DNA of 64,000 nucleotides from an uncultured Prevotellaceae bacterium (GCA_902778255.1 CACYXD010000013.1:49051-113050), one strand, 5' to 3'. Shown: positions 50,940 through 60,595, numbered from the stretch's first letter. Made by a program: numbers and translations. The notes: a model not told the origin generated them from the sequence alone.

Positions 50940-51413
50940 TTATTCCTGTTTCTCATCAACGTCATACTCGCGTTTATTTGATTTGAACACGCGATGGTGC
51001 AAGAAATCTGATCCTTCCAGACATATTAGTACAAGCACGGTGGCAGCAATAGCGACTTCGTACATACCTACGCCAGCCGTCATACCGATGGCCGAGGTGA
51101 CCCACAGACCAGCAGCTGTAGTCAGACCCTTCACCACATTCTTCTGGAAGATAATGGTACCAGCACCGATAAAGCCGATACCGCTGACCACCTGAGCCGC
51201 CATACGAGCGGGATCGCGCTGGATGATAACGCCAGGCTGGCCCTCAAAACCATCGAACCCATGCATAGAAAGCACCATAAACAGCGCACTACCAAGTCCT
51301 ACGAGGAAATGGGTACGGAAACCTGCTTCCTTGGAGCGATACTCACGCTCTAAGCCAATGGCTCCGCCTAAGATAGCGCCTACGAATATTGTCAGAACAA
51401 ATTGCCAAGTCAT
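50940..51413 (-). CDS. MgtC/SapB-family membrane protein
   Basis: A 157-residue protein with four membrane helices and the conserved GAIGLEREYRSKEAGFRTHFLVGLGSALFM and RMAAQVVSGIGFIGAGTIIF motifs of MgtC. Members are linked to magnesium limitation or acid stress; the biochemical role is unclear. It lacks the C-terminal ACT-like domain of longer MgtC proteins. It lies 31 bp after the upstream TPR protein gene, with TTTACTA-like heptamers between (about 51420-51450). Confidence 0.9.
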   Translation of the reverse strand: MTWQFVLTIFVGAILGGAIGLEREYRSKEAGFRTHFLVGLGSALFMVLSMHGFDGFEGQPGVIIQRDPARMAAQVVSGIGFIGAGTIIFQKNVVKGLTTAAGLWVTSAIGMTAGVGMYEVAIAATVLVLICLEGSDFLHHRVFKSNKREYDVDEKQE

Positions 51414-51444
51414 CTGGATTTACTATTTTACAATTTACTGTTTA

Positions 51445-53112
51445 CTATTTCGAGTATTTCTCTATAAGGTCTGCTGCCTGCGGATCACCAAGCTCGCCAG
51501 CCTTCTGCAGGTTCTTCACGCCTTCCGCTTTCTTTCCCGTCAGACATTGAGACAAGCCTAGAAACAGGTAGCCGTCGCTATGCTCAGGTGCCAACTGGAT
51601 ACAGGTCTTGGCTGTCTCGGCAGCTTCATCATACAATCCCACACGCACCTGCAGCGAAGCCTTTTCGGCATAGTAGAGGTCTGACTGGGGCGTAAGTCGG
51701 ATAGCCTCCTCGATATCGTCGAGTGCCTGTTGGAACAAGCGTCCCTTCACCTCGGCCTGGAACTTCAGGTAATAGAAGTTGGAGTTGAGCTGCGCCTTCA
51801 TGATAGTCTCGTACTCATTATAGTCGCTCACGGCATCACGATAACGCTCCATACTCATCAGCAGTTGGGCACGCGCTATCAGATACGGGGCTGCCTCTTT
51901 GAGATAAGGATTTGAGAACTGAGCCACGCAACTGTCGAGCATAGCCAACTGAGCCGTGGTGTCGTTGAGCTGTTCCTTGCAGACAGAAGCGGCATAGAAC
52001 AACTCTGGCGAGCGCAGGCTTGAGGGAAACAGTTCCTCGTAGATAGCGTAGGCTTCATCATAGCGCTGCTGGGCATAGCGCACCACAGCCTGCTGCTGTC
52101 TGTAGGTGGGCTGAGGATTGATACGATAGGCCTCGCCTGCCTCATCATAACAGCAGTCGAACGTCCAAGGCTCATAGGTCTCATCGGGCATATACACTAA
52201 CTTCTGCATCATCAGACGCGAATAGGCAAAATGAATCTCGTCGGGTTTGTCGGCCACCTTGATGGCTTGCGTCATATCGCGGTCTGCCTCAGCGAAACGA
52301 CGCCCCTCCATCAGCAGTTGAGCACGAGAGGTATAGCCATCGGGATGATTGGGAAACTGCTGGATAAAGTCCTCTACCAACTGCACGTAAGCCAGGGAGT
52401 CGAGCGACGAACCAGCCACAAAAAGGGTCAGCTGTGCCTGTCCGATATCCTCTGGCAAAGCCTTCTTGATACCCGTAGAGCGTAGCACAGGATCGTTGAT
52501 GCTCAGCCCTGTTATCTTCAGGCTGTCGGCAAACAGGGCGCTGACGGCATAGTTCAGCGTATCTGTCAATGCTGCCGGCTGCTGCATTAAGCCAATCACC
52601 TCACCTGCTTCTGTCAGCAAAGGCGCACCAACGGTATTCTCCGGCATCTGCAGAGCTACCGTATAATAGGAATAAGTCTGGTTGAAAGTTTCCGATTTAC
52701 GGATCATGCCTTCCGGCACGCGCTTGGTCTGTCCATAAGGCAGTAGCCACACCATAGACCCGCTATGAGGCTGTGTTGCGGCAAGCGTCATAGGTTGCGA
52801 CTTCGACGTAGCTACTCGGAATTTCGCCACGTCATAGGTCTCGTTGGCACCCAGAATACAGCTCACCGCATACTCTTTTCCTGCAGCATCTATCACCACA
52901 GCCCGCTGGGCACCCTTGAAAGGTGCAAAGCAACTGACGGCCTCACCGCCCTTGCCCACATAGAATCCCGTCGCGCTCCCCATCAGCGTACCATCGGCCG
53001 TAAACGTCTTCAGCGTAAACACCGATTTAGACGCCTTCTTTACCCACGAGGGCTGCGCCATTATCGTTATTGTCAGTACCAATAGACTGACAATCATATA
53101 TAGTCGTTTCAT
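51445..53112 (-). CDS. Exported trypsin-fold pseudoprotease with TPR repeats
   Basis: A 555-residue exported protein (signal peptide MKRLYMIVSLLVLTITIMAQ). Residues about 25-205 look like an HtrA-type beta-barrel domain: ATGFYVGKGGEAVSCFAPF where active members have His, YDVAKFRV with the Asp, and ENTVGAPLLTEAGEVIG where active members have GNSGGPL. The His and Ser are thus missing. The C-terminal two thirds are TPR repeats (for example PNHPDGYTSRAQLLMEGRRF, LAPEHSDGYLFLGLSQ). Probably a scaffold rather than an enzyme. It overlaps recN by 4 bp. Confidence 0.8.
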   Translation of the reverse strand: MKRLYMIVSLLVLTITIMAQPSWVKKASKSVFTLKTFTADGTLMGSATGFYVGKGGEAVSCFAPFKGAQRAVVIDAAGKEYAVSCILGANETYDVAKFRVATSKSQPMTLAATQPHSGSMVWLLPYGQTKRVPEGMIRKSETFNQTYSYYTVALQMPENTVGAPLLTEAGEVIGLMQQPAALTDTLNYAVSALFADSLKITGLSINDPVLRSTGIKKALPEDIGQAQLTLFVAGSSLDSLAYVQLVEDFIQQFPNHPDGYTSRAQLLMEGRRFAEADRDMTQAIKVADKPDEIHFAYSRLMMQKLVYMPDETYEPWTFDCCYDEAGEAYRINPQPTYRQQQAVVRYAQQRYDEAYAIYEELFPSSLRSPELFYAASVCKEQLNDTTAQLAMLDSCVAQFSNPYLKEAAPYLIARAQLLMSMERYRDAVSDYNEYETIMKAQLNSNFYYLKFQAEVKGRLFQQALDDIEEAIRLTPQSDLYYAEKASLQVRVGLYDEAAETAKTCIQLAPEHSDGYLFLGLSQCLTGKKAEGVKNLQKAGELGDPQAADLIEKYSK

Positions 53113-54767
53113 AATTTCAACAGTTCTTTCGCATTCTGAATTGCTGCCTCCGACACATCACTACCACTGAGCATCTGGGCTATCTCGCGGACACGCTCAT
53201 CTTGCGTCAGCATCTGCATGTGACTGGTAGTGCCTTGAGCCGTCTCTTCCTTATACACCTTATAGTGTGTAGTACCCAAAGCCGCAATCTGAGGCAAATG
53301 GGTGATACTGATTACCTGACGCTCTGCACGTCCCATCTCAGCCATCATACGTGCCATCTGCTCGGCAATCTTACCACTGACGCCCGTATCTATCTCGTCG
53401 AAGATGATGGTAGGCAGTTTCACGGCCCCACTGATCATCGCCTTCAGCGACAGCATCACACGGGCTATCTCGCCGCCCGATGCCACCTGGGATACAGGCT
53501 GCAAGGGGGTTGATGTGTTGGCGCTGAACAGGAACGACACCTTGTCCTGTCCGTTGCGCGCAGGGGCTTCTTGTTCGATAACAATCTGGAAACGCACATG
53601 GGGCATCCCCAGAGGCACCAATCGGTCACGCATCTGCTGTTCGATGAGAGCGGCTGCCTTCTGACGCTTCTTGGTCAGCACATCAGCCTTGGCCTTCACC
53701 TCCTCCAGCGTCTTAGTAAGCTGACGCTCCAAGTCTGCCAGGGCTTCATCGCTGTTTTCTATCGTAGCGAGTTGTCGCTGCAGGTCTGACTGAATCGTCA
53801 AGAGACCAGCAACGCTATCAACGCGGTATTTCTTCTGCAAGCTATAGATACGATCCAGGCGGTTGTTCACACTCTCCAGTTCTGCAGGATCGAAATCAAC
53901 ATTCTCCAGCAGACTGTTCACATCGCCATCGACATCCTTCAGTTCTATATAACTGCTGTCCAGTCGTCCGGCCAGTTCTGCCACATCAGGGAATACCTGT
54001 TCTATGGCATGAAGCGACGAAGCCGCCTTCTTCAGAGAACTGAGGATGTCACTTTCCTCGCCCGATAAGGCCGTTCCTGCCTCGTAAAGCGCCTGTTTGA
54101 TATCCTCAGCATGAGTCATCGTCTCGCTACGTTGTTCCAGTTCTTCCTGTTCTCCGTCAACTAACTGTGCATTTGACAGCTCGTCGAACTGAAACTGCAG
54201 AAACTCTACGTTCTGCTGGCCCCGACTGATCTCTTCACGTAGGTGTTCAACCTCCTTCTGCAACGTCTGATAATGTATATAACTCTGCTGATAGTCAGCC
54301 AACTGCCTGGCATCATCGGCTATGATATCCACTACTTCCAATTGGAAGTCCTGTTTGTTGAGCAACAGGTTCTGATGCTGTGAGTGCACATCGACCAACT
54401 GTTCGCCCAAGTCCTTGAGTACCGACAGCGCCACAGGACTGTCGTTGATAAAAGCACGACTCTTGCCAGCAGCTGTCAGTTCACGGCGTATAATCGTATC
54501 GGCAGCATCATACTCTATCTCATTCTCCTCAAAAAACGACTCCATCCCATAGCGCGACATGTCGAAATGGGCCTCGATGACGCATTTCTCGCACCCCATC
54601 TTCACGCTTTTCGAGTCGGCTCGCTGTCCCAACAGCAGTCCGATGGCTCCCAAGATGATGCTCTTTCCCGCACCCGTCTCACCCGTAATCACGGAGAAAC
54701 CGCCGTGAAACGCCATATCGAGTTCATCGATCAACGTGAAATTCTTGATATATAGTTGCTTCAGCAT
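53109..54767 (-). CDS. recN: DNA repair protein RecN
   Basis: A 552-residue SMC-like protein with Walker A VITGETGAGKSIILGAIG, long coiled-coil arms, signature VASGGEIARVMLSLK and Walker B LPTIIFDEIDTGVSGK. It acts in double-strand break repair. The start at 54767 (MLKQLYIKNFTLIDELD) is the conserved N-terminus; the longer frame upstream overlaps porD. It sits 1 bp after porD, the common Bacteroidetes arrangement. Confidence 0.96.
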   Translation of the reverse strand: MLKQLYIKNFTLIDELDMAFHGGFSVITGETGAGKSIILGAIGLLLGQRADSKSVKMGCEKCVIEAHFDMSRYGMESFFEENEIEYDAADTIIRRELTAAGKSRAFINDSPVALSVLKDLGEQLVDVHSQHQNLLLNKQDFQLEVVDIIADDARQLADYQQSYIHYQTLQKEVEHLREEISRGQQNVEFLQFQFDELSNAQLVDGEQEELEQRSETMTHAEDIKQALYEAGTALSGEESDILSSLKKAASSLHAIEQVFPDVAELAGRLDSSYIELKDVDGDVNSLLENVDFDPAELESVNNRLDRIYSLQKKYRVDSVAGLLTIQSDLQRQLATIENSDEALADLERQLTKTLEEVKAKADVLTKKRQKAAALIEQQMRDRLVPLGMPHVRFQIVIEQEAPARNGQDKVSFLFSANTSTPLQPVSQVASGGEIARVMLSLKAMISGAVKLPTIIFDEIDTGVSGKIAEQMARMMAEMGRAERQVISITHLPQIAALGTTHYKVYKEETAQGTTSHMQMLTQDERVREIAQMLSGSDVSEAAIQNAKELLKL

Positions 54768-54768
54768 A

Positions 54769-55674
54769 TTATTGCTTAATTTTTTCCCACGATGTATTCT
54801 GCGAGGCATTGATGCCAAACAGAATATCATAGACACTCTCTTTCTCCTTCTGCGTGCCCTTGCTCTTGTAGATATTGGCCAGTTCATCCTTCTTATAGTC
54901 CGTCCAAATCTGCGGCAACATACTCAACGGCTTGTCGGAATGGGCTTTCTTCAAACACGTCTCCAGGGCTGTAGTCACATTTGTACGTCCACGCTCCACA
55001 TTCTGAGCCATCTCGTCCAATCCCTTGCGGTAGTAGTCGTACTGCAACTGACGGAAAGGCTTCATAGCCTCATCCAGATAGTCGTTGATAATGGCAAAAC
55101 GGTTGCGACTGTCTTCAAACGACTTCCACCCCGTGAAATCCAGATTCTGGGCATTGTTCGTCAGGTTCATGCAGCGCTGCAGCACATCGGTGCCGCCCAT
55201 AGGAGAAAAACTGTCCAGATCGAGTCCAATGATCAACAGGGAATAATAGGCAAAAAGCGCCACCAGCTGGTTGTCAATAACCTCTTCGTTGAAGTTCAGC
55301 TGGTCATACTGTACAAAATCAAAATCAAAGTTTTTGTCCCTATTATTATATAAGGTGGTATTATAAGAAGAATTGAACACCGGACGGTTGGCCTGAATCA
55401 ACGCCGTACAGGTGAAACGGTTGCTGCCTGCGTCGTATTTGGTCACAGTAATATTAAACGAACACTGTATGCGCTCATTCTCTTGAAACTGCAACGCCGT
55501 CCACTGATGTTCGTTGACAAACTGTTCCAACGTCTGCTGCAGGTTCTCAAACACCGCCTTGTCGGTGCCCTGCACCTGCTGGTGGTTGATATTGATCTTG
55601 GCTTGCAGCTCCTGTGCCGTTGCCGTGATGCCGATGGCCAGCATCATCAGCCCAACAACTACTATCCGTCTCAT
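54769..55674 (-). CDS. porD: DUF4835 family protein (PorD-like, type IX secretion related)
   Basis: A 301-residue exported protein with signal peptide (MRRIVVVGLMMLAIGITATAQ) and family blocks LQAKININHQQVQGTDKAVFE, NDYLDEAMKPFRQLQYDYYRKGLD and the C-terminal NIYKSKGTQKEKESVYDILF. It belongs to DUF4835, named PorD in type IX secretion work. It begins the porD-recN run; coaBC, often upstream, is not there. A -7-like TATTTTTG (minus strand, 55710-55703) lies upstream. Confidence 0.85.
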   Translation of the reverse strand: MRRIVVVGLMMLAIGITATAQELQAKININHQQVQGTDKAVFENLQQTLEQFVNEHQWTALQFQENERIQCSFNITVTKYDAGSNRFTCTALIQANRPVFNSSYNTTLYNNRDKNFDFDFVQYDQLNFNEEVIDNQLVALFAYYSLLIIGLDLDSFSPMGGTDVLQRCMNLTNNAQNLDFTGWKSFEDSRNRFAIINDYLDEAMKPFRQLQYDYYRKGLDEMAQNVERGRTNVTTALETCLKKAHSDKPLSMLPQIWTDYKKDELANIYKSKGTQKEKESVYDILFGINASQNTSWEKIKQ

Positions 55675-55791
55675 ATCCGTATCATCTGCTCATAATATCG
55701 TGCAAAAATACGACATTTTTCCGAAACGGACAAGCCGCCGTGGTTAAAAATAGATAATTGACGTATTAGGACAAAAAAAATTCTCATTTTC

Positions 55792-55823
55792 TTTGGTAAT
55801 GTGCAAGAAATCTTGTATCTTTG
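55792..55823 (+). promoter_or_regulatory. Promoter of ppdK
   Basis: TTTG at 55792-55795, 20-bp spacer, TATCTTTG at 55816-55823; leader of about 55 nt before ATG 55883. Confidence 0.85.
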
Positions 55824-55882
55824 CACAATTCAAAACTGAAAGCGATAATAGAACTTATATTAATCTTAAATTTCACAACTAA

Positions 55883-58555
55883 ATGAGTCAAAAGAGAGTT
55901 TACCTCTTCGGTAACGGTAAGGCCGAAGGTAATGCAAAGATGCGTGAGGAACTCGGTGGCAAGGGTGCTAACCTTGCTGAGATGAACCACATTGGTGTGC
56001 CCGTTCCTCCAGGTTTCACAATCACTACTGACTGCTGTAATGAATACTATCAGGTAGGTCAGCAGAAGATCATGGAGCTGCTCAACGATGACGTGATGGC
56101 AGCTGTAAAGCACATCGAGGGCTTGATGAACTGCAAGTTCGGTGATGCTAAGAATCCTCTGTTGGTATCTGTACGTTCTGGTGCCCGCGCTTCCATGCCT
56201 GGCATGATGGACACCATCCTGAACCTGGGTCTTAACGACGAGGTTGCCGAGGGTATGGCCGCCAAGACCAACAACCCCCACTTCGTTTATGACTCTTATC
56301 GTCGTTTCGTGCAGATGTACGGTGACGTGGTGCTCGAGATGAAGCCTGTTAACAAGACAGATATCGATCCGTTCGAGGAGATTATCGAGAAGGTGAAGAA
56401 GGAGAGCGGTGTTGTTCTGGATAAGGACCTCTCAGTTGAGGATCTGAAGAAGCTGGTGAAGCTGTTCAAGGCTGCCATCAAGGAGCGCACTGGTAAGGAC
56501 TTCCCCAACGATCCTATCGAGCAGCTCTGGGGCGCTATCTGCGCTGTGTTCCGTTCTTGGATGAACGAGCGTGCTATCCTCTATCGTAAGATGGAAGGTA
56601 TTCCCGACGAGTGGGGTACAGCCGTATCAGTAATGGCTATGGTATTCGGTAACATGGGCGACACCTCTGCTACTGGTGTATGCTTCAGCCGTGACGCCGC
56701 TAATGGTGAGAACCTGTTCAATGGTGAGTATCTCGTAAATGCTCAGGGTGAGGACGTGGTTGCCGGTATCCGCACACCACAGCAGATCACAAAGATCGGC
56801 TCTCAGCGCTGGGCTGAGCGCGCTGGCATCTCTGAGGCAGAGCGCGTAGCCAAGTATCCTTCTATGGAGGAGGCAATGCCTGAGATCTATGCTGAGTTGA
56901 ATGGTATTCAGGAGAAGCTGGAAAATCACTATCACGATATGCAGGATATGGAGTTCACCGTTCAGGAGGGCAAGCTGTGGTTCCTCCAGACTCGTAACGG
57001 TAAGCGTACTGGTGCCGCTATGGTTAAGATCGCTATCGACCTGCTCCACGAGGGTAAGATCGACGAGAAGACCGCCATCATGCGCTGCGAGCCTCAGAAG
57101 CTCGACGAGCTGCTGCACCCTGTATTCGATAAGAAAGCCCTCTCTGCTGCTAAGGTCATTGCTCAGGGTCTGCCCGCATCTCCTGGTGCAGCCTGTGGTC
57201 AAATCGTGTTCCATGCTGACGACGCAGAGGCTTGGCACAACGATGGTCACAAGGTAGTGCTCGTTCGTATCGAGACTTCTCCTGAGGACCTGGCTGGTAT
57301 GGCATCTGCCGAAGGAATCCTGACTGCACGTGGTGGTATGACCTCTCACGCTGCTGTGGTTGCCCGTGGTATGGGTAAGTGCTGCGTATCTGGCGTAGGT
57401 TCACTGAATGTCAGCTATAAGGATAAGACCGTTGAGATCGACGGCGTTGTATATAAAGAGGGTGACTACATCTCTCTGAACGGTACTACTGGTCAGGTTT
57501 ACGCTGGCGAGGTGCCCACCAAGGCTGCTGAGCTCTCTGGTGACTTCAAGGAGCTGATGGACCTCTGCGACAAATATACCAAGCTGGAGTTTGGTGCCAA
57601 GGGTATCGGTCTGACCCGTACCGAGCACATGTTCTTCGAGGATAAGAAGATCGTTGCTATGCGTGAGATGATTCTCGCCGACAGCGTTGCCGGACGTGAG
57701 AAGGCTCTGGCTAAGTTGCTGCCATATCAGAAGGCCGACTTCAAGGGCATCCTCGAGGCTATGGACGGTCTGCCCGTGAACATCCGTCTGCTTGATCCTC
57801 CTTTGCACGAGTTCGTTCCCCACGATCTGGCTGGTCAGCAGACTATGGCCAAGGAGATGGGCGTCAGCGTAGAGGATATCAAGCGCCGTGTTGATTCTCT
57901 GGCTGAGAATAACCCCATGCTGGGTCATCGTGGTTGCCGTCTGGGTATCACCTTCCCCGAGATCACCGCTATGCAGACCAAGGCTATCCTGGGTGCAGCT
58001 TGCGAGCTGAAGAAGGAAGGCAAGAATCCTATGCCAGAGATCATGGTTCCTCTGATTGGTACCATGTACGAGCTGAAGCAGCAGAAGGAAGTCATCCAGA
58101 GCGCTGCCAAGGAGGTATTCGCTGCTGAGGGTATCGAGGTTGAGTTTGAGATTGGTACGATGATTGAGATTCCTCGTGCTGCTCTGACCGCCGACCGTAT
58201 CGCTGAGGAGGCTCAGTACTTCTCATTCGGTACCAACGACCTGACTCAGATGACCTTCGGTTACAGCCGCGACGATATCGCTTCGTTCCTGCCTGTATAT
58301 CTCGACAAGAAGATTCTGAAGGTTGACCCATTCCAGGTTCTCGACCAGAAGGGTGTTGGCCGCCTCATCAAGTTCGCTGTGAAGGAAGGCCGCGAGGTAC
58401 GTCCTGATCTCCGCTGCGGTATCTGTGGTGAGCATGGTGGTGAGCCCAGCTCTGTGAAGTTCTGCGCTAAGATTGGCATGAACTACGCATCTTGCTCTCC
58501 TTTCCGTGTGCCCATCGCACGTCTCGCCGCCGCACAGGCAGCTGTAGAGGAATAA
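55883..58555 (+). CDS. ppdK: Pyruvate, phosphate dikinase
   Basis: An 890-residue enzyme that interconverts pyruvate and phosphoenolpyruvate using ATP and phosphate. It has the N-terminal ATP-grasp domain (LGGKGANLAEMN), the central swivelling domain with phospho-His in GGMTSHAAVVARGMGK, and the C-terminal PEP-binding barrel with FSFGTNDLTQMTFGYSRDD and the catalytic Cys in LRCGICGEHGGEP. The codon choice is visibly more biased than that of neighbours, as for highly expressed genes. It has its own strong promoter and terminator. Confidence 0.98.
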   Translation: MSQKRVYLFGNGKAEGNAKMREELGGKGANLAEMNHIGVPVPPGFTITTDCCNEYYQVGQQKIMELLNDDVMAAVKHIEGLMNCKFGDAKNPLLVSVRSGARASMPGMMDTILNLGLNDEVAEGMAAKTNNPHFVYDSYRRFVQMYGDVVLEMKPVNKTDIDPFEEIIEKVKKESGVVLDKDLSVEDLKKLVKLFKAAIKERTGKDFPNDPIEQLWGAICAVFRSWMNERAILYRKMEGIPDEWGTAVSVMAMVFGNMGDTSATGVCFSRDAANGENLFNGEYLVNAQGEDVVAGIRTPQQITKIGSQRWAERAGISEAERVAKYPSMEEAMPEIYAELNGIQEKLENHYHDMQDMEFTVQEGKLWFLQTRNGKRTGAAMVKIAIDLLHEGKIDEKTAIMRCEPQKLDELLHPVFDKKALSAAKVIAQGLPASPGAACGQIVFHADDAEAWHNDGHKVVLVRIETSPEDLAGMASAEGILTARGGMTSHAAVVARGMGKCCVSGVGSLNVSYKDKTVEIDGVVYKEGDYISLNGTTGQVYAGEVPTKAAELSGDFKELMDLCDKYTKLEFGAKGIGLTRTEHMFFEDKKIVAMREMILADSVAGREKALAKLLPYQKADFKGILEAMDGLPVNIRLLDPPLHEFVPHDLAGQQTMAKEMGVSVEDIKRRVDSLAENNPMLGHRGCRLGITFPEITAMQTKAILGAACELKKEGKNPMPEIMVPLIGTMYELKQQKEVIQSAAKEVFAAEGIEVEFEIGTMIEIPRAALTADRIAEEAQYFSFGTNDLTQMTFGYSRDDIASFLPVYLDKKILKVDPFQVLDQKGVGRLIKFAVKEGREVRPDLRCGICGEHGGEPSSVKFCAKIGMNYASCSPFRVPIARLAAAQAAVEE

Positions 58556-58583
58556 TCGAAAGATGCTGAAAATTAGCGAAATA

Positions 58584-58625
58584 CGAGGCAAGTACTTGGC
58601 GAACAGGTACTTGCCTCGCTTCTTT
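58584..58625 (+). terminator. Intrinsic terminator of ppdK
   Basis: Perfect 12-bp stem CGAGGCAAGTAC / GTACTTGCCTCG (58584-58595, 58607-58618) followed by CTTCTTTTCT. Confidence 0.85.
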
Positions 58626-58669
58626 TCTGCACGTTCTGCACGTTCTAAAAGCAGTCCATGACGGCATCA

Positions 58670-58710
58670 GTTTACAAATAGTTTACAATTTTTGTTAGGC
58701 TGGTTTACAA
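58670..58710. repeat. Three GTTTACAA direct repeats upstream of the integrase
   Basis: GTTTACAA at 58670-58677, 58681-58688 and 58703-58710, just before the integrase gene. They are candidates for recombinase arm-binding or regulator sites. Confidence 0.5.
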
Positions 58711-58772
58711 TAAATAATGGATTGCTAATCGAGATGATAACAGAAGTTTAATAATTCGCTAATTTTAAGATT

Positions 58773-60257
58773 ATGGCTATTCTAAAAGCAACAGTAAGAT
58801 TTAAGAATAAACGTGGTCTCTATCCCGTTTACATTCGTTTCACTCAGGTGAAGCAAGTTGCCTATGTCAAGACCTCTTTGGTTGTTAATGACAAAGGGCT
58901 TAACCCTAACAAAAGGGATATTATAGATCCCTTTGTTAATCAACAGACTTCTCTCTTAATTGAAAGTTATTACAATCAACTCAACCAAATTGATACATCT
59001 AATTGGTCAGTAAGTGAGATTGTAAATTATGTCACAGAATTAAATCATGAGCTTTCTTTCTCTGATTATGCAAGAAAGCATATAGATAAGCTTATTGGAA
59101 GAGGTCAGGAACGTACCTCACGAAACTACAAGTGGGCTTTGAACCATATGGAGAGATTTGCCGAAACAGATAACATTTTGTTTTCTCGTCTTACATCTGC
59201 TTTTCTTAACAGATGGATTGAGTCACTTTCCACTACCAATCGTTGTAAAGAGCAGTACCCCGTTTGCATTCGTGAGGTTTATAAAGCTGCAATGAAGGAA
59301 TATAACGATGAAGAAAGAGGCATCGTTAGACTTAAGAATCCATGGGGAAATGTCACGATACCCAGGAGTGATATTCCTGTGAAACGTGCTATTTCAGCAA
59401 GTATGTTGAGGAAGTTCTTCAATGTTGTTCCTGATAGAAGTAGATTCACCCATCCTCTAATGGAGGTTGGTCAAGATGTTGCTTTAATTTCATTCTGTAT
59501 GTGTGGGCTGAATGCTGTTGACATCTTTAATGCGAAAAAAGATCAATATGTCAATGGAATTTTTCACTATGAACGTCAGAAGACGAGAATGAGCCGTTCA
59601 GACAAAGGTTACTTTGAAATACGTGTTCCTGAATTTCTGAAACCTACTTTTGAGAAATATCTTTCCAGAAAAGTCGGTTCTCCATGGTTATTCAACTTTC
59701 ATGATCGATTGTCAACTTCTGATTCCTTCAGTGCCAATGTGAATATCGGCATCAAACAGATCTGGGAAAAGGTTGACCCAAACTTCAAAGCCTCTTTATA
59801 TGCATTCCGTCACAGTTGGGCTACCATTGCTCAAAATGAATGTGGTGCAACTATGAACGAAGTTGACTTTGGTCTTAACCATTCAACAAATAAAATGGCC
59901 AAGGTCTATGTGCAGGTGGATTACACCCCAGCATGGATTCTTAATGAGAAAGTAATTGATTTTATCTTCTTCACTGACAAAGAATCAAAGTTTGTTGAGA
60001 AAGAAGATAAGACATTTGATAGAATATCTAAGTATAATAATATACGCGCAGAGGCATTTGTGATGGGAAAGAAGGTTTGTGCATTAGAAGATACGGGATT
60101 TACCAATGTTGATCAAATCATGGATAAACTTACAACACTCCTTCCTAAGAAAATCAAGAATGCCCGTGTCCAGTTCAATTGCCTCAGTATTGATAAAACA
60201 ATAACTCAGATAGCCCGACTGGATTATCTGAGTTTTTTATTGTTTTACAGAATATAG
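58773..60257 (+). CDS. Tyrosine recombinase (site-specific integrase)
   Basis: A 494-residue integrase of the Bacteroidetes mobile-element type: N-terminal arm-binding domain (KNKRGLYPVYIRFT), SAM-like core-binding domain and catalytic domain. Catalytic candidates are Lys in RQKTRMSRSD, the box II LYAFRHSWATIAQ (Arg-His), His in FGLNHSTNKMA and Tyr in AKVYVQVD. Box I, usually GLRxxD, reads CGLNAVDIF, so the first Arg is Asn, as in some relatives. The last about 18 codons overlap a terminator hairpin. It marks the left end of an integrative element running past the window. Confidence 0.9.
   Translation: MAILKATVRFKNKRGLYPVYIRFTQVKQVAYVKTSLVVNDKGLNPNKRDIIDPFVNQQTSLLIESYYNQLNQIDTSNWSVSEIVNYVTELNHELSFSDYARKHIDKLIGRGQERTSRNYKWALNHMERFAETDNILFSRLTSAFLNRWIESLSTTNRCKEQYPVCIREVYKAAMKEYNDEERGIVRLKNPWGNVTIPRSDIPVKRAISASMLRKFFNVVPDRSRFTHPLMEVGQDVALISFCMCGLNAVDIFNAKKDQYVNGIFHYERQKTRMSRSDKGYFEIRVPEFLKPTFEKYLSRKVGSPWLFNFHDRLSTSDSFSANVNIGIKQIWEKVDPNFKASLYAFRHSWATIAQNECGATMNEVDFGLNHSTNKMAKVYVQVDYTPAWILNEKVIDFIFFTDKESKFVEKEDKTFDRISKYNNIRAEAFVMGKKVCALEDTGFTNVDQIMDKLTTLLPKKIKNARVQFNCLSIDKTITQIARLDYLSFLLFYRI
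60203..60238. terminator. Terminator hairpin inside the integrase 3' end
   Basis: Perfect 10-bp stem AACTCAGATA / TATCTGAGTT (60203-60212, 60225-60234) followed by TTTT, entirely within the integrase reading frame. Confidence 0.75.
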
Positions 60258-60526
60258 TTTTGTTGGATGGTAGCCAGTTCCTGCAAATCAACAAGTCGGT
60301 ATCGCTTCTTGCCTGGTGATATTCTGACAGGTTTTAACTTGCCATTTTTGACCCATCGATCAACGTCTGCTCTTCCAAACATTCTGTAAGCCTGAGCTTG
60401 ACTGATTTCAAGTTGTCCTTTCTCTACCTGATGCATTCTCAAAGCTACTTTTGTAGCCAACGAGTCAACGAACTGGTCAAATGTGACAGTCTTATCTGAA
60501 AATTGAAGTGTTGTATTATCGTCCAT
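60245..60526 (-). CDS. Small helix-turn-helix (excisionase-like) protein
   Basis: A 93-residue protein starting at 60526 (MDDNTTLQFSDKTV) with a C-terminal winged-helix-like motif: EISQAQAYRMFGRADVDRWV and LKPVRISPGKKRYRLVDLQ, as in element excisionases and MerR-type small regulators. It converges with the integrase, overlapping 13 bp. It probably assists excision or regulates the element. A tandem 21-bp repeat lies in its leader. Confidence 0.75.
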   Translation of the reverse strand: MDDNTTLQFSDKTVTFDQFVDSLATKVALRMHQVEKGQLEISQAQAYRMFGRADVDRWVKNGKLKPVRISPGKKRYRLVDLQELATIQQNYIL

Positions 60527-60553
60527 ATACTTATGATTTTTTTGTAAGGGCAT

Positions 60554-60595
60554 GGAGGGACTACCTTCGTGCCAGGAGGGACTACCTTCGTGCCA
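60554..60595. repeat. Perfect tandem 21-bp duplication in the excisionase leader
   Basis: The unit GGAGGGACTACCTTCGTGCC plus A occurs at 60554-60574 and immediately again at 60575-60595, upstream of the start at 60526 and downstream of a TACCTTTG box (60618-60611). Confidence 0.85.

Noticed and set aside
58640-58770. tRNA gene as integration target before the integrase
   Set aside because: No cloverleaf or CCA-like end found in this stretch.
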